Shown here: positions 12,679 to 27,300 of the stretch, in pieces | Numbering within the stretch: position 1 is the first letter of the stretch | Layout of the letters: every line of letters begins with the position of its first letter | Assembly: GCF_901709675.1 (NCBI RefSeq) | Contig: NC_051107.1 | Coordinates: 2,907,501 to 2,971,500 of the forward strand | DNA length: 64,000 nt | Source of the DNA: Syngnathus acus | Taxonomy: Eukaryota; Chordata; Actinopteri; Syngnathiformes; Syngnathidae | Direction: 5' to 3' | The notes under the pieces: generated by a model | Databases searched by the model: none | What the model saw: the letters and a program-made list of their open reading frames with translations, nothing else | What the model was told of the DNA's origin: nothing | Program-made: the position numbers and the translations under genes

Positions 12679-15600
12679 ATTTTGTTACTGATTTTTGAGT
12701 TTTGTAATTTTGGTTAAAATAAATAATAGACTCCAAAATATTTACATTTTAGACCCATAGACAAAACCTGTATTACTTGTCTAACGTGTCGTAAAATTGT
12801 TTTCTTTTTAATTCGAGCAACATTCAACTTTAGCGGTTTAAAAAAAAGTGAAAGAAACAGAAATGTACAACATGAAATGAGGAACTTAGATTAATTAACC
12901 TAAGTGCTCAGATATCAAATCATAACACACTTGTTAGCTGATAAAGTCATTCATGTTTGACATATATAGCTCAATCAGACTGGCCTCATCTAATCTACAC
13001 CTCGTGTTTGGCAAACTCTTTAAATATTCATTATTAGCTGTCTTGTGTAATTATTAAAACCGAGATAGAGCCAGGGTCAGATGACCTGCGGGCTTCCAGC
13101 TGTTTGTAGGCATGCAGGATAAATCCCGAAGGCCTTCGCATGGCCGTTCTGAATATCATAAAACTAAAATAAATAAATAAATCCTCCCCTGAAGCATCAA
13201 ATAGCCCGTTGTTAGATTCATCTGATGAGAGCCGAATGGCCGAGAACTATAATAGGTACACTATATCAAGAGCGGCGCTAACAATGTGTTTGGGAGGAAA
13301 TAAGATAGAACAAGCCTTTGTAAAAAAAGAAAAAAAAAGTAAAATAAAAGGGATTGTCTTTGAAAATCATAATAAAAGAAGAAATACCTCTGGAGAATAA
13401 GCCAATTATAATGAGATAAAAAGAGCACTAAAAATAAGGTGGCGATGAAGACGGGGACTTGTGTTCATTCCTCTTCAGCAATCAAACCTCAAGGTCAGTG
13501 TAATTTCAATGTAAAAAAAAAAAATATATATATATACAGAGGAGGTTGACATTTAGGTGAGAAGACCAAAATATTTACACTCCCAAGTCATTAAACACAC
13601 ATACTTGGTCATTAGTAAATAACACTCCGCTGTTGGTAACACTTTCAAAATTAAATCCATCTGTGCCAGACGTTAAAAGTGATGATGTGTAAGGTCTGGT
13701 TTGGTGTTACGAAGAATTACTACTATGATTACGTTTAGGGAAAATATTTATGCTACATGAAAGGCTCACTGCTTAAATACAGTTCAGATGTATTTAACTT
13801 GGAAGTTTAAAACTTGGCATTTAATGTGCGGTTTTAAAGACTTGTTTTGCTAGTTAGAATCACACACATATTTAAAAAAAAAAAAAAAAGCCCTAACTTG
13901 TAAGATCGTTGTCCAGCATGCTAACTGCCCGGTAATTTAACTCAGGCTCATTTTTGGAGTTTGATGCCTTAGCGACAGCTAAGTGTCCCTGGCCATCAAT
14001 TAGATGCAGACCTCATCGACACACATAAAATAAATAAATATATAAATAAATCAAATAAAAAAAAAAAAAACACGTCACCGTCCAGTGCTTTCGGTAATTG
14101 CGGCCGTGACAGTTGAATGAAAATCCATGAAAAGCGTGGTGTTCTGCAAACACGTGGCCCTTTGATGGTCCTTCACCACTCGAGTGTCACTCAATTCTCT
14201 GCAGCTGTTTGTTTCCATTTGCTTATTTTCTTCCCTCCCAAGGCCAAATGGTCATTTCACTTTAATGAGTTCACCTCTATAAAACGCAATGCGGCAGAAG
14301 GGGTGCGGAGGGCCCGATTGGAAAGGCTAACTGAGAGTTTTAAGCAAGTCTGGAGGCCTAAAGGACAATAGGCAATTATACCAAACTGCTTTAGAGCAAT
14401 TAGAACAACAAGTGTGTCTTAAAACTTAAAAGACTTGACCGCAATCCGTTACAGGATGTTGGATGAGATATAATATTACGACAACAACAACATCAAAAAG
14501 TTTTAATCACATAATCATAAAGTTGGCTAATTATTATGCATTAAAATCCAAAGTAAAAGGATTATGAAAGAAAGTGAAATGAAACAAAATTGTAATCTTA
14601 CATAAGAAAAGTTATAATATTACAAAAATAAAATCACAATTGTATGATGTTGTAAATTTACCTGTGTAATTTTTAGAAGTTGAAATCTCATGAGGGTAAA
14701 AAAAATATATATTTTTTTTTCAAAATGAACAAATGTGAATAAATATAAAAAATATTAAAAGACAAAAGTTGTAATTTTACTAAAATATTGCTTGCATTGA
14801 AATATTTACGAATAAACTCTAAATATTATTTGCAATATTAGGGAAAATTCAAAAATATTCAGCATTTTCAGAAAAAAAAAAGTGATTACATTTTTTCATG
14901 TGACAATTTTTTGGCGTCATACTTGTATAAAAAAAATCGTAAACGTACAGAAGTACAGTCGCAATATTACAAGAAAAAAAAACGATTTTTCTGCTAAATT
15001 CTGAATTACACGATTAATTGATTTCACTTTTTTCAAGACTTTCTTTAGTGCATCTGCACTTTACTTTTTCCTCTGAAGACTTTTCATACAGGTGGGCAGA
15101 TATTTTTACCAATTTCATGACATTCACAATTCTTTCCACTTCAACTTAACTGATACAATTATGTCCTTCTGCGCTTGCCCGGAGAGCTCGCTTCAAGTAT
15201 CAACACTCGACGCCACAATTATCATTTGACAAAAACATTTTTAATTACAACATTAAGTGATGTGCTCGAGCTGAAGCACTCAAACGTACACAAAACGTTC
15301 GGCGGAAGGTAGATAATGGGGATTTCGTGTCAATAAACACTTGAGAGTTTTTATTCACTACAAGTGCCGTCATTCAGGGGTAAATTCAAGAGTTGTATTC
15401 ACTTATTTATTTTAATGTGACTTTTTTTCTCTCTCTTTTAGAAGCAACTCATTTGATTGCTTTCACTCTGGCAACCTTTTTTCATATAACATCTTCTAAT
15501 GCTAAGGTAGCCTCACCCCCCCCCTTACCTTGAATAATTCATGACCCAGAATCCAATAGTATCGGATTGGCTGAGGGTCGGTGTGGGGGGGCTCAAAAAG

Positions 15601-16074
15601 TTGAATTACAAAACATCTTATTCTTTCATCTCCTGAAGTTTTTATGTGTGTGTGTGTGTTGTTTCGCAAAGTGCAGAGGTCAATTATCATCCCTCTGGCA
15701 TGAATAAAACACCGAAGGGCTCCAAAACCTTAGGAGATTTCTTCCACTTGTGTAGATTATTGACACTTACTCCATCCGTGTAAGAAAAAGGACCCTTTGT
15801 CTGTGGTCTCCTGCGCTGTTAGTGTCTCGATCGCCTTAGGGTAAAAAAAGAAAAAAAAAAGAGAGGCCTAATTTGCACTGGTCTGTTTTGGGGCCAATTA
15901 TTATAATACCGCATGTGCTGGAAAGCACAATAAAATTGAAAACAATAAAGCAAAAGAGTGCTATCATGCATTATGATTTTCCGCTTGTTAAAGATCCATT
16001 TTATGTCTATTTGTAAGTTGTAGTTTCGCTTTTTCCTCTTTAGATATTTGCCATAAGGAGAAATTACAAATATA

Positions 16075-16270
16075 AAAAGTCTACACACCCCTGTACAAAT
16101 GCCAGATCTTTGTATATTTAAAAACGCTTTCTTCATGAATGTGACTCATAACCCGGACAGCTCAATTTAAAAAAAAATCTATTCAAAAGGGAGTGGGAGG
16201 TGGTTGCATAAGTGTGCACACCCTCTTGTAGTGGTTGTAGTGTGTTCAGAATGAATAAATAACATTCAAA
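16075..16270. mobile_element. dispersed fish repeat, probable DNA-transposon fragment
   Basis: The words AAGTCTACACACCCCTGT, GGTTGCATAAGTGTGCACAC and ACATTCAAACTCAAGTCAGC occur in order. I recognise them as parts of a repeat found many times in teleost genomes. No frame is open. The assignment rests on memory of the family, and the boundaries are approximate. Confidence 0.45.
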
Positions 16271-18278
16271 CTCAAGTCAGCACACGGCTGCTATTTATTT
16301 CTAATATATCTTGAGAAATTAATAAAAAAAAGTACAGAGACACACACTGGTGATAGTTGATTAAATCTTATGGATATTTGCCATCATAACTGTTTGATTG
16401 AAATTCATTACAATGGATACCTGGTTAAATATGATCAACACAAGTCACACTAGCACGTTCCGGCCTTGGTTTCTACCAACACTAGATGTCAGTGTTTTCG
16501 CTGCACTGTGAACCTGCAGGTGATGTGAAGAACAAGCAGCCTGGGAAAGGCGCCTGCAATTGCATCCAATTTTTTTTTCTCCACTCCACACTTGAAAGTA
16601 CTCCGTCTTGCACGGATTTCACACTTTAGCCTTCTGCGTCACGACCTGATTACGGAGGGCATCACTTTTATCTCGTAATGAGCCGCAAACTGCTGAGCAC
16701 TGTTTTCTTTCTCGAGCAGCAGTGCTGTGGACTGTATATCTTGTAACTTGTTGCCGGATAATTGGCATATTACAAAAAATATACTGTACATTGCAGAGGA
16801 TGTCTGCAAAGCATACAAAGACCAATTCAATCCTTGCATAATGTTCATTTTCCAGAATTAATTTTTAAAATGTGTTTATTGTTGTGTATTTATGTATGAA
16901 TGCTGTGCTCAAGTGAATCAGTGAGTCACTCTCAAGCTTTTCAAAAACATTTTTTTTTTTTCATTCATATTTTATTGGCTGAACTTGTTTTTATATTCCC
17001 ACCCAGCCCAACAGTGTTTAAACTTCAGGACAAATTTCTTGTGTCTGAGTAACAAGATCTGTGTTCATCGGGTTGCTGGGATTGTGGGAAAAAGGTGAAT
17101 CATACAATAATCAGTATTGTATGTCACGGAACATTTGAGCAACAAGTTTTTTAAGCTTTTATGGACATTATTTTGTTATATTTTGGCCCATATTCAGATG
17201 GACATTCATAAGCTAATTTTTTTTTTTTATTATACATGAATGGTTTGATTTTTTTTTAAACAGCTTTTTTTTTAACAAAAGTTTTCATTTTAATTTAATC
17301 ACTTTGCTCTATAGTCGCTGCACTCGAGTTACGACATTCAGCAGGACGCTGTTACTATGGCAACAAAGAATGTGTACATAAGTATAAACGTGCTTATGTT
17401 ATTAACCTTTGCTAAAGAACGTGTAAAAGTCATAACTATAGTCAATATTAAAATGAATAACACGATCAAGGTACGTATTTATGTTATGTACGCCGTTCGT
17501 AACTTGGAAACGTGTCGTAAAACGAGGACCATCTGTAACGAGGCGGGGCTACAGATTTTGAAAGGGTGGTGGCAAGACGCGAATCATCCCTGAACCAATC
17601 AGATTGCGCTACGTCATCGAAACCGGAACAGGGAATCTCAAACCCGAAAAGAGCGCCTGGATTTAAAGTAGAGACGTTAACCCGAGGTAAAATAACTTAT
17701 AATACAAATTAATAATAATTTTATGCATATGTTATAACACTCGGAAGGCATGATAAATCTCCTAATCTTAAACTATACCCGCAATCTACAAAAAACGCTT
17801 TCTATTTTGTGCTGTCATGCTTTGTTTGTTTTGATCTACTCATACAAAATGCAAACTGTAATATTGGAGAAATCGGGCCCAAATTAATACATTTTACACA
17901 AAAATGATTCCTCAAGCATTTTAGCAAAGTGTGTCCAGTAAAAGTAGCTCTGTTTACATGTTTGAAAACTATCGGTCAACTGTCATGAAAGAGATAAAAG
18001 TGGTATTGATACTCGTGTGGAAAATGAGCATTGAAGAAACGATGTCAATATTCACTATTGATTATTGGGGTTTTTTTTCCTGACAACAGAGATGCTGTGA
18101 TTATACATTGTGTTTCTGTGCAGATAAGCATGTCATTAAATCAGCACATTACACGGCCATTTAAAAAATGTGTATTGTTCATTCGTCTTCATATATTTAC
18201 CAAAATGTGTGTAAGCATATGCAGCAGTATATAAATCTCCTCTTGTACGTGCCCAGGATAATCCTTGACGCCACGACC

Positions 18279-21200
18279 ATGAGTTTCTGTCCAAGTCCAC
18301 CTGATGCCCTCATTGGCAACATCATCCAGCAGCAGAGGGACCGCTGGGAGAGGAAACGGAGCCGGGTAGCCAGAGAATTGGTGCTGTCGGAGCAGCGGTA
18401 CTGCCAACAGCTGGAACTAGTCACCACTGTATGTTAAATATTTTAAAAAAGAAGAAAAAAAATACAGCACTGCCTCAACTCACAAAAGATTATTCAACTT
18501 TTTTTTCAAGATCTTTATTTTCAATCCAGTTTGAGTTGTAAATATAACTTTCGAAAGCCCTGCTAGCATAATGCTAACACACAAAGCAAAACTAGCATCA
18601 ATGTTGCTTTGATTTGAACAAAAAAAACACAATATTACCACAGCAATTTTAGTCCATTAGTTGTGAAACTCTTCTTTGTTCATTTTACGTGACTGTACTA
18701 CACTGCCCCCTGTTGGCCAAGATGCACACACTTGAAGAAACTTAATATCAATGGGCATTGAAGCATGAAATCATTTTATTATTCACTTTATTTTTTTTCT
18801 ATTCTCGAGTCAGTTCTTAAGAGGTGTCTTCACCTTAGCAAATTCAAGATTTTATTTATTTTCCACAAACAATGTAAAACCTTGGTAGTCATTTTCATTC
18901 AGCATCATAAAGGTTACTGCATAGTGAAAAGCAACCTGCTGAAGGTAGCAGTCATTGTACCCTTCACTTCCTGCGGGGACAACAGACTTTACCACCCACC
19001 AGTGTTGCCTAATTTCTACTCAATTACTCTCCCTCCGCCCGTATACTCCAATTAGGAGTCATTTTAAGCCTTGTGCTCGTTCAATTTGCTAATCCCATTT
19101 CCACCGCAAATGACTTGAGACCGACGCAGCTGCCACTTTAGTCGGACGGCATTTTTCTATACTCGGAACAACCTTCATTCATATCCGCCTACTGACTATA
19201 ATGCCTCTTACTTTTTTTTTGTCGTTTCGCTAACGTAAACAAAACAACTCGTGAAAAGTTTCACCAATCACTGCTGAGTTGTCTTCCTTATTTTTTTCCA
19301 GTACTTTGTGGAGATTTTGAAGGCCAAAGGAACCCTGAGGCAGGACATTAGAGAAAGCATCTTCAGTTCAATTAAAGCCATTCACTCAGTAAACCAGTAA
19401 GTATCCCTTTGCATAATTTACGAATATCAGCGCTTTAAGGGCAAGGAGAGACTGTGTAAAGTGATTGGGAAAGCAGTTGCTCCCCTGTGTGGGAATGCAC
19501 TCATGATAAACTCCAGGTTTATTAAAGTATCGGCCTTATCTTCACCATTAGTCGTAGTCGATACTCTGTAAGGGTAGAAATGTTCAAGCCGACACCCCCT
19601 TGAGGACATTGTTATAATTTGAGAAGATAAAGCGTAAAATGGAAATGATCGATATAATGGGAAAATATGAGTTGTAATTGAAGCTTTGAACAAATTCTAA
19701 AAAAAATTATTCATATATTTTAAAGCGCAATAAAAATATGGCGTAATTTTCTTTAATTAGGAAAAAATAAATACATTTCAATTTATATTACATTCAATTT
19801 TATATATTTTTTAAAATTGATTCATTTATTTCTCTTCATTTTTAAATCACATTATCCTCCTGCACAATGCAATCTAGTTGAAAATGAATCAACAGTGCCT
19901 CTGCTGTCTTCAGCCAAATAATGCACGCCACATTCCCTCAATTCCTTTAAGACGCCATTCACCAACAATCAATTCCACACAATCGAACCAATTTTCCATT
20001 AATTAATTCTAGTGCTCATCTATTTGTCTGCCAGGTCGAAATGGGGAGGGAAAAAAAAAATAGGGTAGCGTAAGGCATGTGCTACAATGAAGACTGAAGT
20101 ATGAATTACACACTGTGACGTACGGGATAAATGGTTCTGCACTTCCCATACATCTTCATTATGGGCCCCGCTTATTGAATTAGTGGTTTAAAAGCAACGG
20201 CAAGTAGTAAGTACTCCATTTAAAAACATTCCATTGAGAGACAGTGCATTAGACAGATTTATCAGCGCTAAGTGATAGATTAGATTTTCCCATATTCTCT
20301 TCCACCACTCTGACTTTTTGCGACGCAATAATTGTCCGGTAAAGTCATTTGGATTCATACGTGATATTCCAAGTGCGTGATATGCAATATGTTTGTTTTA
20401 TTTGGTGAAACGGTAACAAGTGTCTGGATTATTAAAGGCTATCGAACGATGTCAAACTTTTCATAACCGCACAATAGAATTAACGTTCCATGCGTCATTA
20501 AAAAAAAAGCATTAAAAACCATTAAATAAATTTTGTGAAATTAAATTTCACAATAAAAGCATTAAATACGATACCTGGAGGTATTAATTAAATTAAAACA
20601 TTAGTACGCTACCGTTTGCAATGCTAGCTTGTGTCAGATCTCAAAGTGGCATCAGTATAAAATTTAAGTAAATAAAGGTCACTATAATATAATTTAGCAA
20701 GAATAAATATGATAAATATTTGTGGGCACTTATTGTAAATTACAAAAAATAAAAAAAATTGTTCCTTCACTCATGTTCCTGTCACCAACATTCAACACGA
20801 AATGCAAATGCCACAAATCTGACCCAAAGTTTTACTCCCCCTTTAACTGCATAGCAGATCTTTAGAACTAATCCAGTCCACCCCAGTCCGGCACAGTTCA
20901 AGTGTCCAAGCGTGCAAACGCCCTGAGGCTTGTTGCTAAACATGATTATGCCCTCACACACACACACACACACACGCTCCCACGGAGTAGTCATTGTTAG
21001 ATTTGAATTCCACCCAAGTGCAAAGTGTATATGTATATTCATCTGATGTCCCTGTGTTTGTTTACTTGCCCGCAGAGTGCAGTGGATAGAGTTAATAAAT
21101 TCCACCATTTTTTTTTTTTTTTTAAAAGCTACATTAAAAAAGGGAGACATGTGAATATATATTGATATGCCGTGCCATTCATTTCTGCCGCAGACTGTTT

Positions 21201-24200
21201 ATTGAGAAGCGGCAGCAAAGGCAGCCATCCAATTATCCCTAGCTTCGAACATGCCAAAACAGGAATAAGACTTGAAAGGCCTGTCAGCGGATCAGGTATG
21301 AAGAATAGCCACAGTGGATTTAAAAATGGGAGGCTGGTGGGTGGGGTGGGGGGGGGGGGGGGTGTCATGATGATAATAATAGGTAGAACATGAAAGGTAG
21401 ATAAGACAAGACCCGTGCTGTGATCAACAAAATTCCACGCTATTGTTTGTGCTATAACAGCGAATTGACTTAATGTTTATTTATTAGTCATGTTAATGGC
21501 GCCCTAACAATTGATATTCATGCCACCCCCAGATGAAGGCGACTCGCTGGGAATTGCAGTTGAGGTCATATCCAGCCCAGATGTCGCAACTGCTTGGAAT
21601 TAATGCAGATTAACTCGACATGCGCCGAATACTAATCCCGCCCTGGCCGGATAATTTAATTGCTGTAAAAAAAAAAAAAAAAGTAAAAGAAAAGGTAATC
21701 TTTAATTTCATATTTATCATAATAGCCTATGGCAGTAAGCAGGATGATGGGGGGGGAATCGGAAACACTACATTTCCCGCCCTTTGCCCTCGTTAGAACT
21801 CTCTCGGCTTCTCCTGCATCTCCTGATTATGAACAGAGGCTACCTAGGCGTGCAACTTCATTAAAATCTATTTAAATCAACTTCAACTGCCTCCTTCCAG
21901 CGTGTGCGAACAGAAGTCTCTGGGAACATCATTAGAGAGTGGGAATGTGTGTATGGATGTGTGTGTGTGTGTGTGGTACTTCCTCTAACTTTGGATAACA
22001 AGCTCCTTCACCAGTGTCAACACCCCCAACCAATTGCGTCCGTGTTGCTATAATGTGCCTGACAGGCTGACGACTGTTTTCCCTTGATTCACTTGTTTTG
22101 CTCCAGAGTTCAGTAGGCATGTTCTCACTACAAAGCGGCCCAGGGTGCCCCGAAGGTAAGACCTACCTGGTCCTGGTAAATACACCGAGGCCTACAAAAC
22201 GACACTACAGAGCGTGAGGAACAGTCCTAAACTTTGCTCAACCTCCGCTGTTTCTCTAAACGTTTTTGCCATGAAACGATACTTCAGATGCCATCGCGCC
22301 TCATTTGAGATCACACCGATACGGAACGGCGGTGTATTCCCAGGCGCTAACTCAAAGTCCAAAGCGATCTGACTGCAGGCTAAATGTGCGCTGGAGGAAG
22401 CGCTTGAAAATTAATGTGTCAGAGGTGTCTGACACACCAAATGTATGCGGCGTAAATTTTGGTAGGGTTGCAAAGATATTCCGATTGATTGTTAATTAAA
22501 ATCTCGAAAAGTCAGCTGGGTGAGGTTCCAGCTCACCCAAGAACCTCAAGGCCCGCTGAATACCGAGCGACGCGACTGGACAATTGTGAACGGTCTATGC
22601 CACAGGTATCAAACTCAAGGCCCGGGGGCCAGATAGGGCCCACCACATCATTTTATGTGGCCCGCAAAGACAAATTGTGCATCAAATTCGTGTGTCATTA
22701 CTAGAATTGCAAATTGTCTTCACTTTTATTATTACCGTAATTTTCGGACTATAAGTCGCGGTTTTTTTCATAGTTTGGGTGGGGGGGCGACTTATACTCA
22801 GGAGCGACTTATATACATATATATGTTTTTTTTCACTTTTTTGAGCATTTTATGGCTGGTGCGACTTATACTCCGGTGCGACTTATAGTCCGAAAATTGC
22901 GGTATTATTTTTTTTTAATATTTGACCAGTTTTTACTTGATTTGAAAACGAGTTATTTGTCATTTTGTTTTGTAGCTTTTACTGTACATAATATGAGGTG
23001 CTCATACATTTATTTGGGTTGACAGTCATAATGGCCCTCCGAAAGAAGCTATGCGGCCCGTGAAAAAAATTTGTTTGACACCCCTCGTCTATGCTAATTC
23101 CTTGTTAGCGCGTCAATTGGATTTTACATTGATTTTACATTAGCGCCGGAGATGTTTTTGAAGCAAGATTTAAAAATACACGACAATATGTGTTTGGCAA
23201 TTTGTTTGCGGCAAAATGGGCCGATTAAATTTTGATATTGTATATTTAGGAGCTAACGCTAACCCTTCGATATTTGTGTTTTGCAGATCTTTGCTAGTCC
23301 ACCTGGAAAACGGCAACTTTGCAAGGGGCTTTGAAGAGTTTTGCACTCAACTGCATCACTACAACATCTTCGTGGACAACATTTACGATGCCCAAAAAGT
23401 GCTTTGGGTAAGTTAGGCTGCTTATTCTGAAGCTATTGCTAGCAAACGCCAACTTCCCATCACAGCTTTAGCTACACTCACCAAGGCAGGTTTATTGTCA
23501 TGACTGACATGAGTGACAAGTTTAGGGCATCATGTCACCCAAATGTTGACACATACTCATGCTGACATGATGTGCAGATGCATATTTAATGACATCACCG
23601 GCACCCCACAACCCAACACCTTGTCCAAGCCAGACATAATGAGTAACAAGAATGGGGGGATTCTCCAGTTTGTTAGCGGGACTATGACATGAGTTTTCAG
23701 GGGTCGTCATTGTTATGTCCATCATCGGGTGTGCAAGCTGAATGTAAATACGACTTTGTGGGAAGAAAATGGGATATGTACTAGCTCGATCTGTTTCTTT
23801 GCGTATTGTCATAAGCGATATGTGGTGCATGTTTCTTTCAGTCATCTTGTCAAAGGATGGTTTGTACGACAGATTTGACGTGTCATGTATTGTTTGGAGG
23901 ATTTTTTTATTTTTATGAAAAGATGATGTGCTACCGTGTCCCTAGTTTGGTTCAAGGAAAGCCGAATAAAAACTTATGCAATATCAAATAGTGAGCAGCC
24001 TTGGAAGCAATGGGTCCACTTTGTTGCAGCTGTGTCTAATTGATTTTTATTTTTTTATGATAAATTGTGTCCCTTTGTCGATCCAGATGCAGCTGAAGAA
24101 AAACAAGGCCTTCAGACGGTTTAAGAAACTTCAGGAAGGCCGACCGGAGTTCAACAACCGCAAGCTGGAGGACTTGCTTCAACTTCCTATCGAGCGGATT

Positions 24201-24296
24201 GATCAGTGAGTTTTTCCGACCGCTGAGTAAATTCTTAGTGTTTTTGGTCATTCATTCAGTCACAGTACTGAATTTCTTTCTTTCTTTCTTTTTTTT

Positions 24297-24372
<76 letters not shown>

Positions 24373-27300
24373 TATTCATTTATTTATTCATTTATTTATT
24401 TAATAATCAAATTACTATATTAATCATTTTATATTTTTATACTTTATATAATGTATTTATTTATATTATCCGTATTTATTTATATTATCCGTTTTTGGTC
24501 ATTCAGTCGCAGTACCATATTTTTTACTTTATTTATTTATCTATTTTATAATTAAATCACTATATCAATTATTTTGTATTTTTTATACTTTATATAATGT
24601 ATTTATTTATATGCATTTATTATTTATTTATTTATTTTTACTTTTATTTTTACCGAACTATAAGGCACTCTTAAAATCCTTTTAATTTTTGCAAAAACTT
24701 TTAACTAAATCCCTTTAACAAAATGTTTTATTCTATAAATCTCTTCGAATGATGCCGTTCTGTTAACCCCCAACAATAAGCAAGATCCACAAAGGAAAAA
24801 AAAGCCGATAGTGTCAAAAAATATCCTGAAATGATACTTGCATAATAAGCAGTAATTGTAACTATTATTATAAATCGGAACAACAGCCCCTCCCTATTTC
24901 CCCTCTCTGCTTACACTCGCAAAAAAAAAAAATTTTTTACATTATTTAAAATACATCAGTGCTTTCTCAAAGGTATTCATTCCCCAATACACCGGGAATA
25001 AACACTACATCCCTAACATATTATTTTTACAGCAAACATTGCAAAATGCTTCCAAACATCACAGTCTTAGTTTATTTTTATTTCTTTTTTTATAAATCTG
25101 TTCCCTACCAACTAATGAAATGTGTTCAGGTCGCATTCCACCGCTTCCTTAACATGTCACCGATTTCACGCACGAGTTGCCGTTTGATTGTTTTCCTTTC
25201 ACGAGTCTTTTGCCGCGTTCATTAAACAATCTATCGTCTGGCTGACAGATATAATTATTATTATTTGATGTAGTGCCCACGTCTCACGCGCTATCCGTCC
25301 GGAAACTGTCAAAATCCGGTTTGTTAAGTACCGCTTTTGTGTTCGCTGTAATTTCACGCGGTCCTGATCTCACTTGTTAATTAGCGGAACAAGAAAAGAA
25401 ATCATCTGAAACGTGCTTTCCAACGCGTCGCGTTTCGTGACACTGGTTGATCAAGCCGCTTGTTTGCATCCTAATTACGTATCTTCCACGCTCGTCGTCA
25501 TTACCGACGTACGATCAAACCTTTGACATGTTACATCCAACTAACTTGCCGGTGAGTTTGACATGAGCGTTTGTTTTCCTGGGTTAGGTTGGTTATTTGA
25601 ATCTCCTTACGGTGTTTGTGTTTTATGAAATACTGGGGGGAAAAAAAATCTGGATGTCATTGGTCCTTATGACATACAATTATCCATGACTCTGACATCT
25701 AATCAGTCTCCAGTGCAACCTCGTGTTGCCCGGGGTTTCCTTGTCCACTTCCCGTCATTACCATCGATTCATCTGTCACTCTCCGCAAAACCCTTGAGAC
25801 TTGAGGGATGTGTCTAATTTTGTGATGATTTTAAGCGGGGTAGAGATAATCATCGACTAGCAACTTACCTCGGTTGGGAACGGCAAGAAAATTGTTGTCC
25901 CGTATCGCCCTTTTAAGAATGATGGATGGTGAGCGAAGCCCCGGGATGCGGATACTTATGTTGCTGCGAGGGGGACGACTAAAATAATTGCCTTTATTAA
26001 GTGGCGCTTCACAAGAGCCCGACTTGGTGTAGTCATCTGTCTCTTCTACCGCTGAGTTCACCATTATGACAGCGGTGGGGTCTCGAATTGATTGCGACAA
26101 CCCCTCTCCGCCCGTACCCGGCTATGTCAATAATGGAGTTTTAGCTCTTATAAAGATGGCAGCAGGCCTTGGATTATGTGTGCTCTAAACCAAGCGTAAT
26201 TTAGCGTAACAAGGCTTTGACCCAGCTTGCTTCAGAGGATCTTCTGTGTAAAAAGGCATACAAAACCCAAAGGTCTTTCGGGTCATTGTCATTCCTGCTC
26301 ACCATTGTGAAGCACCGAGTTGGGCGTTGTACATGGCTGCCGTACTTGAATTCATCTTTCATTTGACAAGGTGGGCTTTCAAATTAGCTGCTTTTGTGTG
26401 CTCGGGCATTTATTCTGTCATCCGCTACAGCCTGGCTAAGGCTACTCCAGACAAGGACGAACTTTTGATTAATTTCTTTTGAAATGTTTTCTGAAAGACG
26501 TGGTCTGCAGGTACATCGCTGTTAATTTTTTCACTCCCCTCTTAGTAATTTGTTATATGTTGTCCGTCTGACCCTGTGCTTCATTGTCAGTATTGAAGCA
26601 AGATTGGCAATGAAACCAATTGCTTTATTGAGGTAGATCCATTTATTACCAATAAAAAAAAAATATGCCAGGAAAAGTTCAAGATGATTGTACGATCAGA
26701 TAATTAGGCAGACATTTGCTATCAACACAAAGCGTCATGGATGGGGATTGTCTCAAGTTGAATTTTATCGTCCAGCTCCTTTCAGCTGCCATTGACGCCC
26801 GGGAACTGAAAATTAACATATTTTATGTTACCGTATTTTTCAGACGATAAGGCGCACCGGATTATAATGTGCAGTCTCAGAAAATAGGCCCATTTTTGGA
26901 AATGATCGTATATAGGGATCAAATCTATTTTTTGAAATATATATACATATATTATAATATAGGCGAGCCGGGTTAAAAGACGTATTACTGCACATTAAGG
27001 TAAACAAATCAGTTCAGCAAATGAGTCAAACGATTCAATTTAAATCCGACATCCGTATTTAAGCCTCTCTGTCTATTTTTGAGAAAAAGTGCGCCTTATA
27101 CTGTAAAAAATACGGTACACGATCCAGATCAGGTATGCGTTGTTGGGATGCTCTTGTTTACAAATTGGAACATCTCGGAAATTAATTGTAACGTGTTTTC
27201 CTGGCGGTAGGTGCGTCAAACCACCAGCTCTTACGTTCCATAGAAAATATACAAGCTGTTGGGAATATTTTATTGTCTCATTATCTTTCTTTGCTGCGGT

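Larger units (their letters stand above)
11706..18278. other. gene-free DNA upstream of arhgef39
   Basis: AT-rich with many poly-A and poly-T runs and no exon I can support. It includes a TAA microsatellite, a dispersed repeat near 16.1 kb and a possible transposon remnant around 17.3-17.6 kb (words GAGTTACGACATTC and CGTCGTAAAACGAGG-like). The arhgef39 promoter and any 5' untranslated exon should lie in the last few kilobases but are not identifiable. A splice-acceptor-like TGCCCAG at 18249-18255 just before the start codon hints at an upstream non-coding exon. Confidence 0.5.
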
